Positions 1 to 11,719 of a stretch of DNA of 64,000 nt are shown here, in pieces. How positions within the stretch are numbered: the stretch's first letter is position 1; every line of letters starts with the position of its first letter. The position numbers were made by a program, and so were the translations under genes. Origin of the DNA: Apostichopus japonicus (Eukaryota; Echinodermata; Holothuroidea; Aspidochirotida; Stichopodidae); the NCBI RefSeq assembly GCF_037975245.1, contig NC_092572.1, forward strand, positions 33,329,989 to 33,393,988, read 5' to 3'. The notes below the pieces were generated by a model that was not told the DNA's origin, made no database searches, and saw only the letters and a list, made by a program, of their open reading frames with translations.

Positions 1-887
1 GGAAAACAGATCAAACAGACATTTTCACATACTCACAGATTTATCAAGCTGTTTGGGACACTGGACAATGAATGGTGTACAATAAGTACAATAGGCAGTG
101 ATAATAAAATGACGTAGGAGGTGAAAGGATTACTGAAGATGAAAATGGATGCAGCATATCAACTATGCAGTGAACTACAATAAAGAAAAACGTTAGGAAT
201 TTAAATAAATAAAAGTCAAATAAGTAATTATGAGTCTATAAGGTGGCGAGAAAAGGAATTAGGCTGAAAAATGACTGCTATGTTGCCTTATGATAACTGA
301 TACCAATGAGATACTTTTGTGTGACAAGATTGCTAATGGTATGTTCAGCTTATTTATATTAGTAATTGTACACAGCATATTAGCTTAATCTTTGACAGTG
401 CAGTAGATTGCACATTGGTGAAATCAAATGAAAGTTGGAAAGACATTCCACTGTGCCATCATGAATCCAGTTCCGTTTTGTTTGAAGCACATATGTAATT
501 GTTACAACTATTATGTATGTGTATTGCAAATGCAGCAAACTTTGTTCTACTGAGAGGCACACCCTTTTGAAATTTGGCTTATATATTATAGGATTGACCA
601 CAGGTCTATGTGCATGGTATTTCATAAATATCGTACTGTTTAACTGAAATATTTATTATTGAATATGTATTTAGGCCTTCAATGATTATGGAGACTAACT
701 TAAGTTCCAGATGATGAGTTCATTGTATTTATACTATGAATAGACAAATATTTGAAGATATACATGTTGTTTGTTTCATAATATCATGACCTTACATAAA
801 TCTTTTATATTAATAACAAGTCGTGCTGATATTACACTGATAAGTTGAATTATTAAGTGAATGGAATTTTCTTAAATGTCTATATAC
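1..887. other. AT-rich non-coding sequence
   Basis: I see no exon with splice sites, no RNA gene and no repeat structure here. The short ORFs carry no recognisable motif. It may be intron or intergenic sequence upstream of the Death-ZU5-UPA gene. Confidence 0.5.
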
Positions 888-895
888 AGTGCATG

Positions 896-1678
896 CAGAG
901 GCTGCACCAGAAATTCCAAAGTAGAGGGACAAGTGGGGTTTGGGAGGCAACAAAGGTTGGAGAGAATTTTGAAGTGTAAAAGAGGACCTGTGTAAAGTGC
1001 ACATCACAGGAAAATTTAAGGGGCTTGAGAACATGTCCTAACCTCTACCGCAGCTACATTAGTGAACTAAATTTTATTTTATGATAATTTCTATTTTGCA
1101 TTAAGTTAAATATTGTGGAAAAGATTTGTGGCATATAAGAGGTCATACATTCATCATTTTTATTGAGGAATGTTGATTGATCTAGAGACCAACTTGAATT
1201 TATGCATAGTGACTGCAGTGGCTAGCTGAGTTATGTTTTTAACAGCAAATTAAAAGCACAAAATATATGTGAGAGAGAAGTCAATTTCTATGGAATGCAT
1301 TTCAAAGCCCTGATGGGTGGGGGGGGGGGCAGTGGGACAAACACCCAGAAGTTGTTGGAAAGCGGAATTTAAGCTTTATTAGGGGTGTTTCAAGACCAGA
1401 CGCTGAAAAGCTTTCAGACCGTTTTTTGTTGCTATTTTAACTTAAGAACAGAAATACATTCCAGACATTGCAATTCCATTGGAATATATTTCAAGGCCAT
1501 GTGGGGTCCAGGGGGCAAAGACCCTGCCTTATATTACCCAAAGAATAAAAATTGGGTAGAAGAGAAATTCATTTTTGTTTATAGCTGACTTGGAGGTCAA
1601 ATGGGTGGGGGCAAGTATCATAAGTGGGGGGAAGTATCATAAAAGGGGGGGACAATGCCCCCCTTGTTGGCGACACTG
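896..1678. mobile_element. hAT-like non-autonomous element, 783 bp
   Basis: The element starts CAGAGGCTGC and ends GGCGACACTG, which is a loose terminal inverted repeat (CAGNGNCNNC). It is flanked by an exact 8-bp duplication, AGTGCATG, at 888-895 and 1679-1686. Inside are G runs at about 1319-1330 and 1640-1652 and a C run near 1660, the layout of other MITEs in this window. No transposase is encoded. An 8-bp TSD is typical of hAT (also P and Merlin); the weak TIR leaves the superfamily open. Confidence 0.7.
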
Positions 1679-1686
1679 AGTGCATG

Positions 1687-2936
1687 AAGATAATTTTGAA
1701 TCTTTTAAGCAGTCGACGAAAAAATATCTTTAACAGTAGTGATATTTAAGGGCACGATTAAAATAATCTCACCTCTTGAACTAATGTTAATCCTTCTTTC
1801 TCCTGTAAGCTTGAAAAGTATGAAATGCTAGTAATTACGATAAAAGCGTGTGGGAACTTGCATATAAGATATACGTGAATGCAACCGTACGTCCTATTAA
1901 ATTTATACTTGGTATGGTGATGTAAGTGCAGAGTATGTACCTGTTCTTTTCAACAACACTTTTCACCTTGTTAATATTCATGGTGGTTGGGGCTTAATGG
2001 GAAATTGTCAAAAGCAGCTTTTAAACATGATATCTCAACAACCACAGGTAGAATCAATATGATTCGTAGAAGATAGATGATCCCTAGTGAATAAATACAC
2101 CCTACTGTTCTTGGTTCTCATCTCATGAATATATATGAGTGTGTGGGGCTAAACGTAACATTTGGTTCACACTGGCATAGTGATGTTGCTGCATAATAAG
2201 CACATTTTTATGACGTCTCTAACTCTAAGTCATTTATATTCATCAAATTGCTAGAAATGGCTTTTAAATACAAGACATGAACCAAATGTTCCTTGGTTTC
2301 ATTCTTAATATTTGGTGTCACACTTCATTCATACAATCAATCGTGTTGTTTGTGTGTGCATATAATGAAATAAATATTAATCAGTGAACATCAAATTCTT
2401 TATCAGATACCTCTGAAAAAGTTTGTCTAATTTGCATTATACATGTACTTGGATAACTCAATTTAAGTATATAGATTTTTCATGATATCATAAACCTCAC
2501 TGATATTCATGCATAAATATGTTTTTATACTATGTCACTTCATAGGCTTTGTCAACATGATAACTGATTCCTGGTACCTTCCTTTATTTGTTGCCACACA
2601 AGTCAATAGATCTTCATTATGGTGTGTACAAGTTCATGAATATTTACATCTATGGCTTACCAAACTATAAATACGTGATACAGTTAGTGATACAAAAATA
2701 ATATTCACATCATATATCAGAATAATGATGTCTAAAAAATATTTAACATTTCACTGAAACTCATGTTCACTGAAACTCAGGAACTTTTATTCACACATAA
2801 GCCGTTACTAGACACATAAGCCTAGTCTTTGTAAGCTATATTTCAGTTGCGGACCATTACACTCTGCAGGTGAAATAGAAATAAGTGCAAGCATCATCAA
2901 GATGATTGTGGTCTCATTATTTATAACAAACAGTGG
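1687..2936. other. Non-coding AT-rich sequence
   Basis: No supported exon or repeat was found between the two mobile elements. The sequence is simple AT-rich DNA with no ORF worth naming. Confidence 0.5.
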
Positions 2937-2965
2937 GTAATTCAGGCACGTATCCAGGGGGCGTT

Positions 2966-2981
2966 GGGGGCGCGCGCCCCC
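2966..2981. repeat. 16-bp GC palindrome
   Basis: Five G, a CGCGCG core and five C form a perfect self-complementary 16-mer just inside the left end of the mobile block. The alternating CG core is a Z-DNA-prone sequence. Confidence 0.85.
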
Positions 2982-2989
2982 GGTTAAGC

Positions 2990-3103
2990 AAAAGAAGAGA
3001 GGAAAAAAAGAGAAGAAAAAAGGAAAAAAGAGGAGAAAAAGAGGAGGAGAGGAAGGAAGGGAAAAGAAAAGAAGAAAGAGAGAAAAAGGAGAAAAGGAGG
3101 GAG
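2990..3103 (+). repeat. 114-nt uninterrupted polypurine tract
   Basis: Every base from 2990 to 3103 is A or G on the + strand, built from AAAAG, GAGG and GGAAGG words. The complementary strand gives a spurious Phe/Ser/Leu-rich ORF. Such tracts can adopt triplex (H-DNA) structures; that property is inferred. Confidence 0.9.
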
Positions 3104-4730
3104 TAAACGAAAAATCCAAGACACCGGGAAGAGAAAGAGGAACAGTGACATCATTACAGTGCTGATTCTTATTATATACACAGGGTAGCCATTGACGGAT
3201 CAAGGATTTCGGAAGGGGCGTGTGACTCACCCTACCCCATTTACACAGACAACTCCATTTTTGTCGTTTCCATTTTCCTCTCTCATCACTCATCTTCTAT
3301 ATATATACTATATATGGTCTATCATAACTCATGTGTGTGTATACGCCTTAAACAATTGTAGAATTCTGCTATGAAACCAACTGTGGCTGGTCTCGAACTC
3401 GACCGTGTCGTCGGGGAACATGACGAATTTCGGGAAGGGGGCGACCGCCCCCCCCCCCCTTCAGCATATTTTTTTTTTTATGGTATATGTAATTTTTTTA
3501 TGTGCAATTTCAAAATAGAAAGTGCTTAGATGCAACTTACAAGGCCTGGGAAGTCTCATTTCCAGCGATCTGGGAGGCATTTTCGGCCAAAATTTGCTTG
3601 GCGCTACGCTTAGAAAATTTGCCTACAGGCTTCGCCCCTCCCTCAGTGGCAAATTCCTCGCTACGCGCCTGTTCGAATTTGTAAAGCAAACAGCAGATAT
3701 CACATCATATCAGTGAGCATGAAAATGGCGTTCCAGGATGAAAAGCCTCAAAACTGTCCACTTGCCCGAAAAAAATAACCAAACATTTTCCTCATGTGAA
3801 ATTCAATAGCATATAAGCAAGCATCGGTTATTACATCTCATGCCATCGTGTACCGTACGGTCCGTGAAAGTTGCGCAGTATACCGTGGGTTGCTAATGTA
3901 AACAACGAAATGTCTTATGTAGATGGAGAAAAGCATGACGGTCCAATTATGTCAAAACTCTCTTTTACATTAGTAATGGCGAATTAGGGGCTACAACCCC
4001 CCCCCCCCCCCTGCGTCCTACGCCTATGTGTATAGTGTTCGTTTTCGGAAATATATGCTATTTGTTTTCCTTCAACCAAGTTTTATAATAGCCGTTATAA
4101 GAGTTTTAATATTTGTACACAAATAAATTAACTGTGTCTGAATTTTTGAAAATTTCTGACCAACATTCTTCATCACACTTCCCTGTACTCGTGAAATTTT
4201 GACCGGTCTGTTAGGGGTTGAAGGAGGTTTTCCTATATTGGTTGTCCATAGATGAAATTTTGTACAACATTATGGGTATGTTTTGAAGTGAGTTTATTTA
4301 CGAGAAATGGGAATTTTCAAATTCTCAACGAATAATGGGCTTAAAACCTTGAAACGTGGGGCTGACGGATATTGTGGGCCGCAACGTAGAATCACCTACA
4401 AAAGCAATGATCCACAGAACATGCGATGAGTTCGAACATGATTTGTGACTGGTGACAATCTTCAAAAAGGTTATGGATGGAAAAACTATTGGGAAATACT
4501 TGGTTCTCAGGCAAAAAGTGTACATCTGGTTGGTCATTTTCAAGCCCGAGAAGTGCCATTTCCGGTGATCTGGATGGTATCAAAACAAGAAATTTTCTTG
4601 TACGCTGCACGCCAACCGATGGTGGCGCTCCGCTTAGATAGTAATTCGCCCCCCCCCCCCCCCCGGGTTAGAAAATCCTGGATACGAACCTGTAATTCTC
4701 AACTATCTCCTTGCCATTTCTTTCTCACAG

Positions 4731-4841
4731 GATCCTTCTTTGCCATCTCATCAAGCAATTAGCGCAGAAGCCGAAGGGAACCCAGCAGGAGCTGAAGCAA
4801 CGACAATATATAGCGAAGAAGTAACAAATGAAACTTTGCAG
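4731..4841 (+). CDS. Linker exon upstream of the Death exon (copy 1)
   Basis: This 111-nt, phase 0-0 exon lies between a strong 3' splice site (TTTCTTTCTCACAG) and a consensus donor (GTAAGT). It encodes 37 residues that start DPSLPSHQ, are acidic and Ala/Glu/Thr-rich, and look like a flexible linker with no domain. Support comes from the second copy at 14131-14241, which keeps length, frame and both splice sites although several codons changed. No function can be assigned. It joins in frame to the Death exon 1.7 kb downstream. The intron between (4842-6527) holds nothing else I can support. Confidence 0.65.
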
Positions 4842-6527
4842 GTAAGTATTATTGAGTGAGAACTCCAAGTGTGATTCATGACTTTTGACCAATATCTCTC
4901 CAAATCTGTGATTTCTGACTGATACAGACTGGTTCCTAAATTGACAGAGTCGTGACTGATTTTTCACTACGTGATAACAGACCGACATTTACACATTACT
5001 GTGTTGTTCCCAATTTAACAATGAAAACATCCCGCACATTATCAAAAAGTATACATGTCTCGTTGCCCTATATGCCTCCTATTGTTTTAAGAAGTAATAT
5101 CATGCATATTAATTAGTAGGTGAGGCATATTGTAAACATATTACATTGCCACGTACATGTTTGTTATCTTTCATATTTGGCATGTTTGTATCGTTAGTAA
5201 GTGTTTATGTGTTTGTGTTTAATATTAAATTGTTAGAATGAAATCAATTATGCAAATGATAGACGGGATTTTATGTTACTTTTTATCTCAATACTTGAAA
5301 TATTGTGATGCTTAGCTGGCAACATATGTTTGTGCTTCTGCTACCAGATTGGAAACCAGATTGGAAAACTCTGTTGAAAGTTTATCAGTAGATAGTACAT
5401 GAAGTTGTTTGAAAAAAAAGCTATTCATTTTTGTAGCCAAAAATCATTTCAGAAACCAATTTTGAGGTATTTTGCCATATTTTGATGTCTGAAACACTCA
5501 CATAAATTTACACCAAAATGTCAACCACAGTCTTGCAGTACCTAAGTTACATGGTTGCTGATCTTAGCATAGTATTGAAGGTGTAAAGAAGGCCGTTGTG
5601 CATTTGACGTATTATCAATTACCACATGCAGTGCTGCAGGAGTCATTGACATACTTAACTGAACAATAATGTAACAAACTGTGCTAATGTGACAGTGGTA
5701 TTGGTAGCTTGTAAGTGACTGATATATTCTGTACCTGGCATTAAAGGCTTCCATTTTACCATGGAACTGCCACGGTCTAGACAGCTTGGGTTGTACTCTT
5801 GAAAAGAAGAATGTTGCTTTAGTTTGTTGTCCCACAAAACATATAACACAATAATGGAATCATAGCATGTTTCACAGTTATGCGAGGAACTTAGTTCGGT
5901 TTGTTGGGATAAGCTTTAATGATATAATGACTTCCCAAGTTTGTCCCCACCTGAATCTGGGATATGTGTAATTAATTTTGCAACATATGCTATGTGTGGA
6001 AAACGTCTGTCAATCAAGATGCATTAAATAACTTCCACCTGAAATACCTGTCGTAACTGAAATCTAACTCTAAAACAATATAAACTACAAACACATCGGT
6101 AGTATTGAGACTCTGCTAGAACTTCTGCATCCTTACAGATTCCTGTGTCAACCCTTCTGCTGAGTTCCCAATCTTTTTCCAGTAAACACCTGCGTGACAA
6201 ATATGCGGCAACTATGTCTATTCTGTGTCTCTTTGTATCAAAGTCACACTTTTCACACAAAATTGCTGCTGTGTCCATGGATAATGATAGCTTTAGTCAA
6301 GCATGTTAATGAATGGGTGGGGCAAAATTAAACCATTACATTAGCCACTTAAACTGTCAAGTACACAATTCAATGTCATTAAAAGTATTTAATATGAGCA
6401 TTAGCCTCATTAGTGTTCTAGTTTTTAACCGTCTACTGAGATTCTTGTATGGATTAACTCAATTTCAATCGACATAGTGAAATAGCATCAGAACGATGAA
6501 ACATTGTTGGTTTCTGGTTATTTTAAG

Positions 6528-6786
6528 GACTTGTCAGGAAACTTGTTCAAAGGATGGCGGGATGTGGGAAGAAATCTGAAGCTTGCTGAGACAGAGCTTG
6601 ACAACATAGATGCAGATAACAGAAGAAAGGGACAAAAGCAAGTGGTGTACCACATGTTGCTACTATGGAAACGGACACATGGGATGGAAGCAACAAACAA
6701 AACACTGAGAGACGCTCTAAAAGCAGCTGATCGTAAGGACCTGTCCGATTATCTTCTTAATAGGGAACAATGTGGAACAACGTCAG
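6528..6786 (+). CDS. Death-domain exon (copy 1)
   Basis: This 259-nt exon (phase 0 to 1) runs from an AG after TTATTTTAAG to a consensus GTAAGT donor. It encodes about 86 residues with a Death-domain pattern: a WRDVGRNLKL segment (helices 1-2), ELDNID, then VVYHMLLLWK and an AT-x3-L-x2-AL-x8-DLSDYL tail (helices 4-6). Death domains are six-helix modules that bind other Death domains in receptors, adaptors and caspase platforms. The exon ends one base into a codon and the ZU5 exon at 8253 supplies the other two. The 6787-8252 intron has no other recognisable exon. A near-copy lies at 20646-20904, and half of a more diverged one at 26754. Confidence 0.88.
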
Positions 6787-8252
6787 GTAAGTCAAAGACA
6801 ACAAAACATGAGATCAGTACTTAAGGAGGATTATTTATTGCTTGGTTTGTATTTACACTATACAGGTGTACATTCAATAGCCAAATACAATATTAAAAGG
6901 ATATAAGCGTAGTAAGAACAATTAACACAACTTATGAAAAACCTACTTATTGTGCAATAAAAGCTTATGTTAGTCTAGAAGCAATTTTGAATGGAGGTAT
7001 AATCTGCAGATTTTTAGTTAGCAAGCATCTGTAAACAACATTGAAAAGGAGTCTACTGTTTACTTCTTATAACGTTATGTTAGAACTGCATAAAACATGC
7101 AAAATCATATGCAGGTTATTCCCCTTGAAAAGTGCATTTCTATGATACAGCCTACATGCATGCATTTAATATTCTGACTATGTAATATCACGTTGATATA
7201 TTTGAAACAAAATGAATATCAATTTAGTTCTCCTTATACATGACTTCTGTCAACAATGCATTGAAAGAGGTCTGAGATAATTATGTTAATTGCAACAACA
7301 ATCATGTAAACATTTATATGCAAATGAGATATTTGGCAGTATTCTGAGATATTCATTTGGTCTCACTATTTTTATACAGTTATGTCTTCATCTTTGAAGG
7401 GTGTCTCACAAGCTACTACTTATAAAAAGTAACTATCAATAGGAACATCACTACAGTAGAAATGAAATATATCAAGGATTTGCCATAAATGTTGGTCAGC
7501 TTATAGATTTTCAAACCGTTTGGTGGTACAAAGATATGAAGAGAATATACATGTGAAATGTTAATCATACTAAACCTTTAATGATATGACAGTATAGTGA
7601 ATGAACTCATCATGTCCTAGAATCCTGAAGTTAATATCAAAAATGTATACAAGCTATCTGCCTAGTTTTAAGATAGGTTGGAAATGTGTACATTGGTATC
7701 ATGATCAAAGTGGAGGTCTATATGAGATGAGAATGTTTTTAGCTGTGTCAGTATATTGAGACTCACAGAGACAGGAACTGAGACTGCTTACATGAAGCAC
7801 TGTATTTTATTTAAATGGCATTCACAATTTCACAGATATTATAGTATGTTGTCGGAATGACCAAGTATTTCAGTATATGATGCAGGGTGATATCTGAAAA
7901 TACAATATCTGAAAAACCTAAAGCTAAACACACATGTTTATCACCTTTGAGTTTGAAGTAACTGCTTCCAATATGGGATATGGTGCAGCCCACAGGAAAC
8001 ATATTGTTGCTAAGCAAGGTCAAATAGTACCGACCTTGAGCAATGGACCACGGAGCAAAGGACATTGAGCTAGGAACAGCAAACAGACTTAAGATCACAG
8101 TGTTCTTTGACTCCAATGAGGGATTGTACTATAGGAGAGCACTGGCAGATGTATTAGCTATAAACTAAGCATTGATTGAGTTGAGGATTTTTAAGTCCTT
8201 ATATGCCAGTTGTTTACATAACATATTTCTCTCTTTGCGTTATTATCAAAAG

Positions 8253-8576
8253 ATTCTTATGTGGAAACGCCTCTTAGTGTACAAGCAGAGGTTGACAAAG
8301 AAGGTAGAATTCTAGAGATACCAGGGACTGGTGTTACACTTGATATTCCTCCTGGTGCTATTGACGGGAAGTGCTTGATCGAGATGAAAATCATTTCAAA
8401 CTATATCCAAGAAGAGTCTAAATCATCATTTACCAGTAACACAACAGTGGTAGTGGAACTGCTTCCAGATAACTTAGAGTTACATCATCCTGCAAAGCTC
8501 ACCCTGCCTCACTGTCTCAAGTTGAAGAACCCTGTTGAATGCAAAGCTCTGGTATTCAGCAGTCACCATGCTCAAG
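8253..8576 (+). CDS. ZU5-domain exon
   Basis: This 324-nt exon (phase 1-1) encodes 108 residues. It carries the ZU5 hallmark near its start, a hydrophobic strand followed by PGTGVTLDIPPGAI, and later the typical VVVELLPDN...HHPAKLTLPHC stretch. ZU5 is a beta-sandwich found in ankyrins, ZO-1, UNC5 and PIDD, and forms the first half of the FIIND of NLRP1 and CARD8. Its 3' part ends in SSHHAQ at the donor GTACAT (8577), a weak but acceptable site. Without the splice, translation runs on to a stop at about 8660 with no domain-like sequence. Phase matches both neighbours. No ZU5 was found after the second Death copy. Confidence 0.88.
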
Positions 8577-9117
8577 GTACATCTTATCTTATGTTAGGGA
8601 AACTTAAAAAGCAGAAAATCACAACCCACATGTGCATTTGTGTGTTGCTAAATGGTATGTAGCAATTTTCACCAAGGTGTATTTGGTGCTCACCTGTCAT
8701 TGATTGAAATTAGTTGTCTTTGTTATTTCTCAAAGTTTTATTTATATATATATATAACAGTCTTCATATCATGTATTTTTTGGTACATAGAGAGGTGATC
8801 ACAGCAAATTTAGTTGTTGTCATGCCACCTTCTTTAGCTAGTGGGTACGTCAGTCATCTGTTCACTTTATCAATGCTGATCCCTTTCATGGCTAATCAGG
8901 ATACAACAGTCCATAAATGTTACAGTGTTAATGCCTTCAAAGCAACTGAGAATGTTGCAGTGATTCCCATCTTACTAGCTGGCTGTGTTAATACTTCATT
9001 AGGAAAACTTTAAATTGTGTTATATGGCATCTTGGAAAGTGTTTGATTGAAGAGAAAACAGAGAAAAAAAAATAATAGTACCAACTTTCTGATTTAGCAA
9101 TTGTTTTATTTTGGTAG

Positions 9118-9338
9118 GGGCTCAGCCAATGTGGAGACCAAAACAACATGCTTTGTATCAACTGAATGAAACAAACTGCATAATCTGGGTTGAAGGCTTT
9201 TCATGGGAAACATGTCAGATCGATGATAAAGATGTTTTATATAAGAGGATCCAAGTCTATGCTGCCTGTAGCGATTGGCATTCTCATTTTACAAATATGG
9301 AACTTGGATACTATATTGACTTACCAGGTAAAAAAGAG
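9118..9338 (+). CDS. UPA-domain exon 1 with an F-S-W processing-site-like motif
   Basis: This 221-nt exon (phase 1 to 0) follows a T-rich tract and ends at a GTGAGT donor; a GTAAAA donor 12 nt earlier is possible but weaker. It encodes about 74 residues including ALYQLNETNCIIW, then GFSWE (codons 9195-9209) and YKRIQVYAAC. This fits the start of a UPA domain, the partner of ZU5 in UNC5, PIDD, ankyrin and FIIND proteins. PIDD cleaves itself at HF/S and NLRP1 and CARD8 at SF/S in the matching region; here the residue before F-S is Gly. Whether cleavage occurs cannot be told from sequence. Confidence 0.75.
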
Positions 9339-10422
9339 GTGAGTTACTTGTAATAAATTTCATCATCAAAATAACCTCGGAGCTAATTATTTGGAAACTA
9401 ATATTGTAGGGTGTTTAGCAGTAGGACTTACCTCCAATATCTGATTTTTTTTATTTGTTGGTTTGTTTTCATACATCTAAGTGACCAAATTATGATGGTT
9501 AACGATACATTTTTGGATAGTAGGGCCATTATTGTTCTTTTAAAGGATAATGGTGATGACGATCTCGCTGTTTTTGCTCAGTTTAGTTCTACCCTTCAAC
9601 TATGTGATTTCATAACTGGTTTGACCAGAAACCACCAGCAATAGAAATATTTGTACTTGTAAAGGTCAGGAGTCAAACTGCTTGAAGATTTCCCTAACTT
9701 TGCGTATGTGATGAAGATTACTGTATTATTCTGCTAAGTGAGTGCAAAAATCCATGAATGTGTCTCAAAGTAAACAATTCTGTTTCCTTTTTTTCACTGT
9801 TGAAAGTTTTGTAATGCTTTTTAGATTCAAAGTGAGAATGAAAAAGTGGTAACAACTTGACTTACCACTTAAGACTTGCAAAGTTAGGGAGCTATTAACG
9901 TTAATAGCTCCATGGTCGAAGTTACTATACACCATTATGCATGTAATAGTAATTATTGAATTTAAGTGTTGTGAGATCGCTGAGATGTTGTTAATAAATT
10001 TAGTCTGCATAAGCATGGCCATCATTTAGTAAATGGCCCTGCTGGTATATTGGAACTTAGAGGGATTGTTGACCATGTCCTATTTTATATTTTATATGGT
10101 TATTGATTGCATTGCACGTTTAATACATACATCTGAGAGGTTGTCATACTAATGTGATGTCTTTGTTACATTCTCGTTTGTTACATTCTTTTCAATTTTA
10201 AAGTTCTTGGACCTAGTCTCTGTTCCAAGTAAGACTCATCCTTGACTAAGAATGTTACAAATAAACAATGATAAACATGTATCCAGCTCATTGTGCAGGA
10301 ATGTTATGAACAAGAAATAGATCCATGAATACCATTTCTAGACATTCAGATTGTAATATCTTTTCACATGCATCTGCTTTTCTTTATTAGTTTTTAGTAC
10401 TTTGTTTTGATTTTTCTTCAAG

Positions 10423-10560
10423 ATAATCGAAAAGAATAACTTGAGAGTCCTGCAACAAAAACCCTTCTCATTTTGGAAAGAGGGACGAATACCTTTGAAG
10501 ATATTACTGGAAAAGATACGGCCAAAGTCTTGGGAATGCACTGAAGACACAAACCCAAAG
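10423..10560 (+). CDS. UPA-domain exon 2
   Basis: This 138-nt phase 0-0 exon lies between TTTTTCTTCAAG and GTAATT. It encodes 46 residues, IIEKNNLRVL through FSFWKEGRIPLKILLEKI to a W-containing end. The pattern of an aromatic strand, a turn, an amphipathic strand and then a Trp resembles the middle of UPA domains (LxF...LxVxIxDL...GW). It continues exon 9118-9338 in frame. Alone it would not be recognised; the neighbours and phases support it. The 9339-10422 intron contains a 77-codon ORF (9411-9644) with no recognisable domain. Confidence 0.65.
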
Positions 10561-11021
10561 GTAATTAGGTTCTTTTCAGACAGTATAGGTTTAATAATCC
10601 AATGTAGTGGTACTATGAATTGATTACCATAAGCTTGTTCATAATTATTAAGAAATATGAAGAGATCACTGGAACATTTGTTGGAATTTCCGTGTCAGAA
10701 AAGTTGTTTTTGCACCTCAAGAATTACTCTCTTATACATTTTTCGTTCAATGAAATTGTACAAGTGAAACTTTCAGTCATTCATCTAGCCCATGTGCATA
10801 CAAAGTCATCCGGCACGTTCACATGCTTGTTAGCACTGCTCTTTCACATTATTCTGCTACTTTCATTCAGACATTTGAAATATTAGGACCTATGTAACTA
10901 CACCCTCAACTAGAATGTAGAAGAATCCCCATTGAACTTGCTGATATATTAACGTTTATGTTAATTATGGCAGCATTGGTAGATCAAAATATCAAAATTG
11001 GTTGTCATTTTGATTTATTTT

Positions 11022-11415
11022 GGTTCCTTGCTGGAAGCAATAGAACCTTTGCAGCCAGACTGGCGTCTGTGACACTTGCTTCGGTCCGCGTTAACTCAAC
11101 AACGGAGTGATGAATATTTGTCATATTTGCTATGTAGAATATTTACATTGCATTAACTCCGCAACCGTACGAATGATTGTAGCCAAACTTGGTGTACAAT
11201 AGTAGCTTAATAGTGGGTCCATGGAGGTTTACATCTTTGGGACTATCCGGGTCCAAATAATTCGGTGCCCATATTTTGCGCCAGTTGGCCCCAACTTTTA
11301 TTTCCACCTGAAATGCATAATGGGACACAGTGTTTGGGCCTGAATTTGTAAGGCTCGATATTGTTGGGACCATTTGTTTCGAGGTATCATTGGAGGGGGG
11401 GGGGGGGTGGGGGTG
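11022..11415 (+). repeat. Fragment of the GGTTCCTTG repeat family, in an intron
   Basis: It starts GGTTCCTTGCTGGAAGCAA, then has a stretch ending GTCTGTGACACTTGCTTCGG and a following GCCAAACTTGG, the same words in the same order as the left end of the element at 22024-23346. A G run at 11397-11408 ends it. It is inserted between UPA exons 2 and 3. Confidence 0.6.
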
Positions 11416-11719
11416 CAAGTATATTCCACAACTAAATCAGATAAAATCCAAACTTGGGATACAGTTTTTGGTGTAATAGCAGGAACATGTGAGTATAAAT
11501 ATTATGATATTGTGTGATTAACATATAACAATTTAATATTCCACTAAGCAAGGAACTCTTGTTCTGTATTAAATTTAACCATAGTCATTAGTCTTGAGGA
11601 AGAGAAACGTACATTATCATTTGTTTTAGAGTTATGTCAGTCTTGATATTGCATGCAACACGCAGTATATATTGAAACCTGCACTTGGTAGAAAACTATC
11701 ATTTTTTTCATTTCTGCAG

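Larger units (their letters stand above)
2944..4691. mobile_element. GC-tract-rich non-autonomous element block with matching ends
   Basis: The left end reads AGGCACGTATCCAGG and the right end CCTGGATACGAACCT, an inverted repeat of 15 bp with two mismatches. GTAATTC lies just outside both ends (2937-2943 and 4692-4698); since its outer bases could belong to the TIR, the TSD is 5-7 bp. The interior is a patchwork with G/C homopolymers near 3440, 4000 and 4650, and the GGCGCTCCGCTTAGAT module at 4600-4639 that is shared with other MITEs here. It may be one element with later insertions or several nested ones. It ends only 40 bp before the 3' splice site of the linker exon. Confidence 0.5.
4699..7620 (+). 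repeat. Segmental duplication, copy 1 (linker exon + Death exon)
   Basis: This block is colinear with 14100-21595. Exons, intron and flanking intron sequence align throughout, apart from small indels and the LINE in copy 2. The match begins in the polypyrimidine tract of the linker exon and fades near the words ACTCATCATGTCC (copy 1) and ACTCATCGTGTCC (copy 2). By eye the exons differ at roughly one base in ten to fifteen, so the duplication is not recent. Confidence 0.85.

Noticed and set aside
2808-3293. 161-codon minus-strand ORF rich in Phe, Ser and Leu
   Set aside because: It is the complement of the polypurine tract and flanking repeat; the composition follows from the DNA and there is no domain.
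9411-9644. 77-codon ORF between UPA exons 1 and 2
   Set aside because: No recognised motif, and the UPA exons join in frame without it.
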